5,058 nucleotides of DNA from JAQVQN01 sp964557205 (lineage in GTDB: Bacteria > Verrucomicrobiota > Kiritimatiellia > RFP12 > UBA1067). The notes under the pieces were generated by a model. That model did not search any database and had not been told where the DNA came from. It saw nothing but the letters and a program-made list of their open reading frames with translations. Where the stretch lies: positions 1 to 5,058 of the forward strand of contig CAZKZI010000178.1 of NCBI GenBank assembly GCA_964557205.1. The letters are read 5' to 3'. A program made the translations under genes and the position numbers. Shown here one piece after another: positions 5,035 through 5,058 of this stretch. Positions within the stretch are counted from its first letter, which is position 1; the number at the start of each line of letters is the position of its first letter.

Positions 5035-5058
5035 ATGGTTTAGCGAAAAATGTTTTTG

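Overview
The window is bacterial chromosomal DNA of moderate GC content. It carries six tightly packed protein genes on both strands. There is no tRNA, rRNA, CRISPR array, transposase or phage gene. The gene mix is a secreted squalene-cyclase/prenyltransferase-repeat protein, a long Gfo/Idh/MocA dehydrogenase, a tail-anchored FHA protein and a ThiI-type PP-loop enzyme fused to an NFACT-R (DUF814) domain. Together these suggest a Gram-negative bacterium, perhaps of the Planctomycetota-Verrucomicrobiota-Lentisphaerota/Kiritimatiellota group. That placement is an impression from gene content, not a phylogenetic result.

Left part (1-1937). A Fur-family regulator on the minus strand keeps all nine metal-binding residues of Bacillus subtilis PerR at matching spacing. 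A 19-bp perfect inverted repeat lies just upstream and is a good candidate operator. The roughly 315-bp gap that follows holds no convincing gene. It does hold a strong 14-bp-arm stem-loop (658-688) and a 9-bp inverted repeat. Next, also on the minus strand, is a Gfo/Idh/MocA-family NAD(P)-dependent oxidoreductase that starts at GTG.

Middle part (1938-3461). A minus-strand gene encodes a short exported alpha/alpha-toroid repeat protein. A 64-bp divergent promoter region separates it from a plus-strand gene for a COG2426 'small multi-drug export' type membrane protein.

Right part (3454-5058). The COG2426 gene overlaps by 8 nt the start of a PP-loop/NFACT-R fusion that probably thiolates tRNA, so the pair is likely co-transcribed and translationally coupled. 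That gene converges, with a 14-bp gap, on a minus-strand gene for a membrane-tethered FHA phosphothreonine-binding protein.

No single pathway links all six genes. The only clear unit is the COG2426/PP-loop pair. I see no clear novel multi-gene system. The points most worth a second look are the thiolase fusion with its CxxC...C cysteines, the PerR-like regulator with its candidate operator, and the unexplained hairpin.
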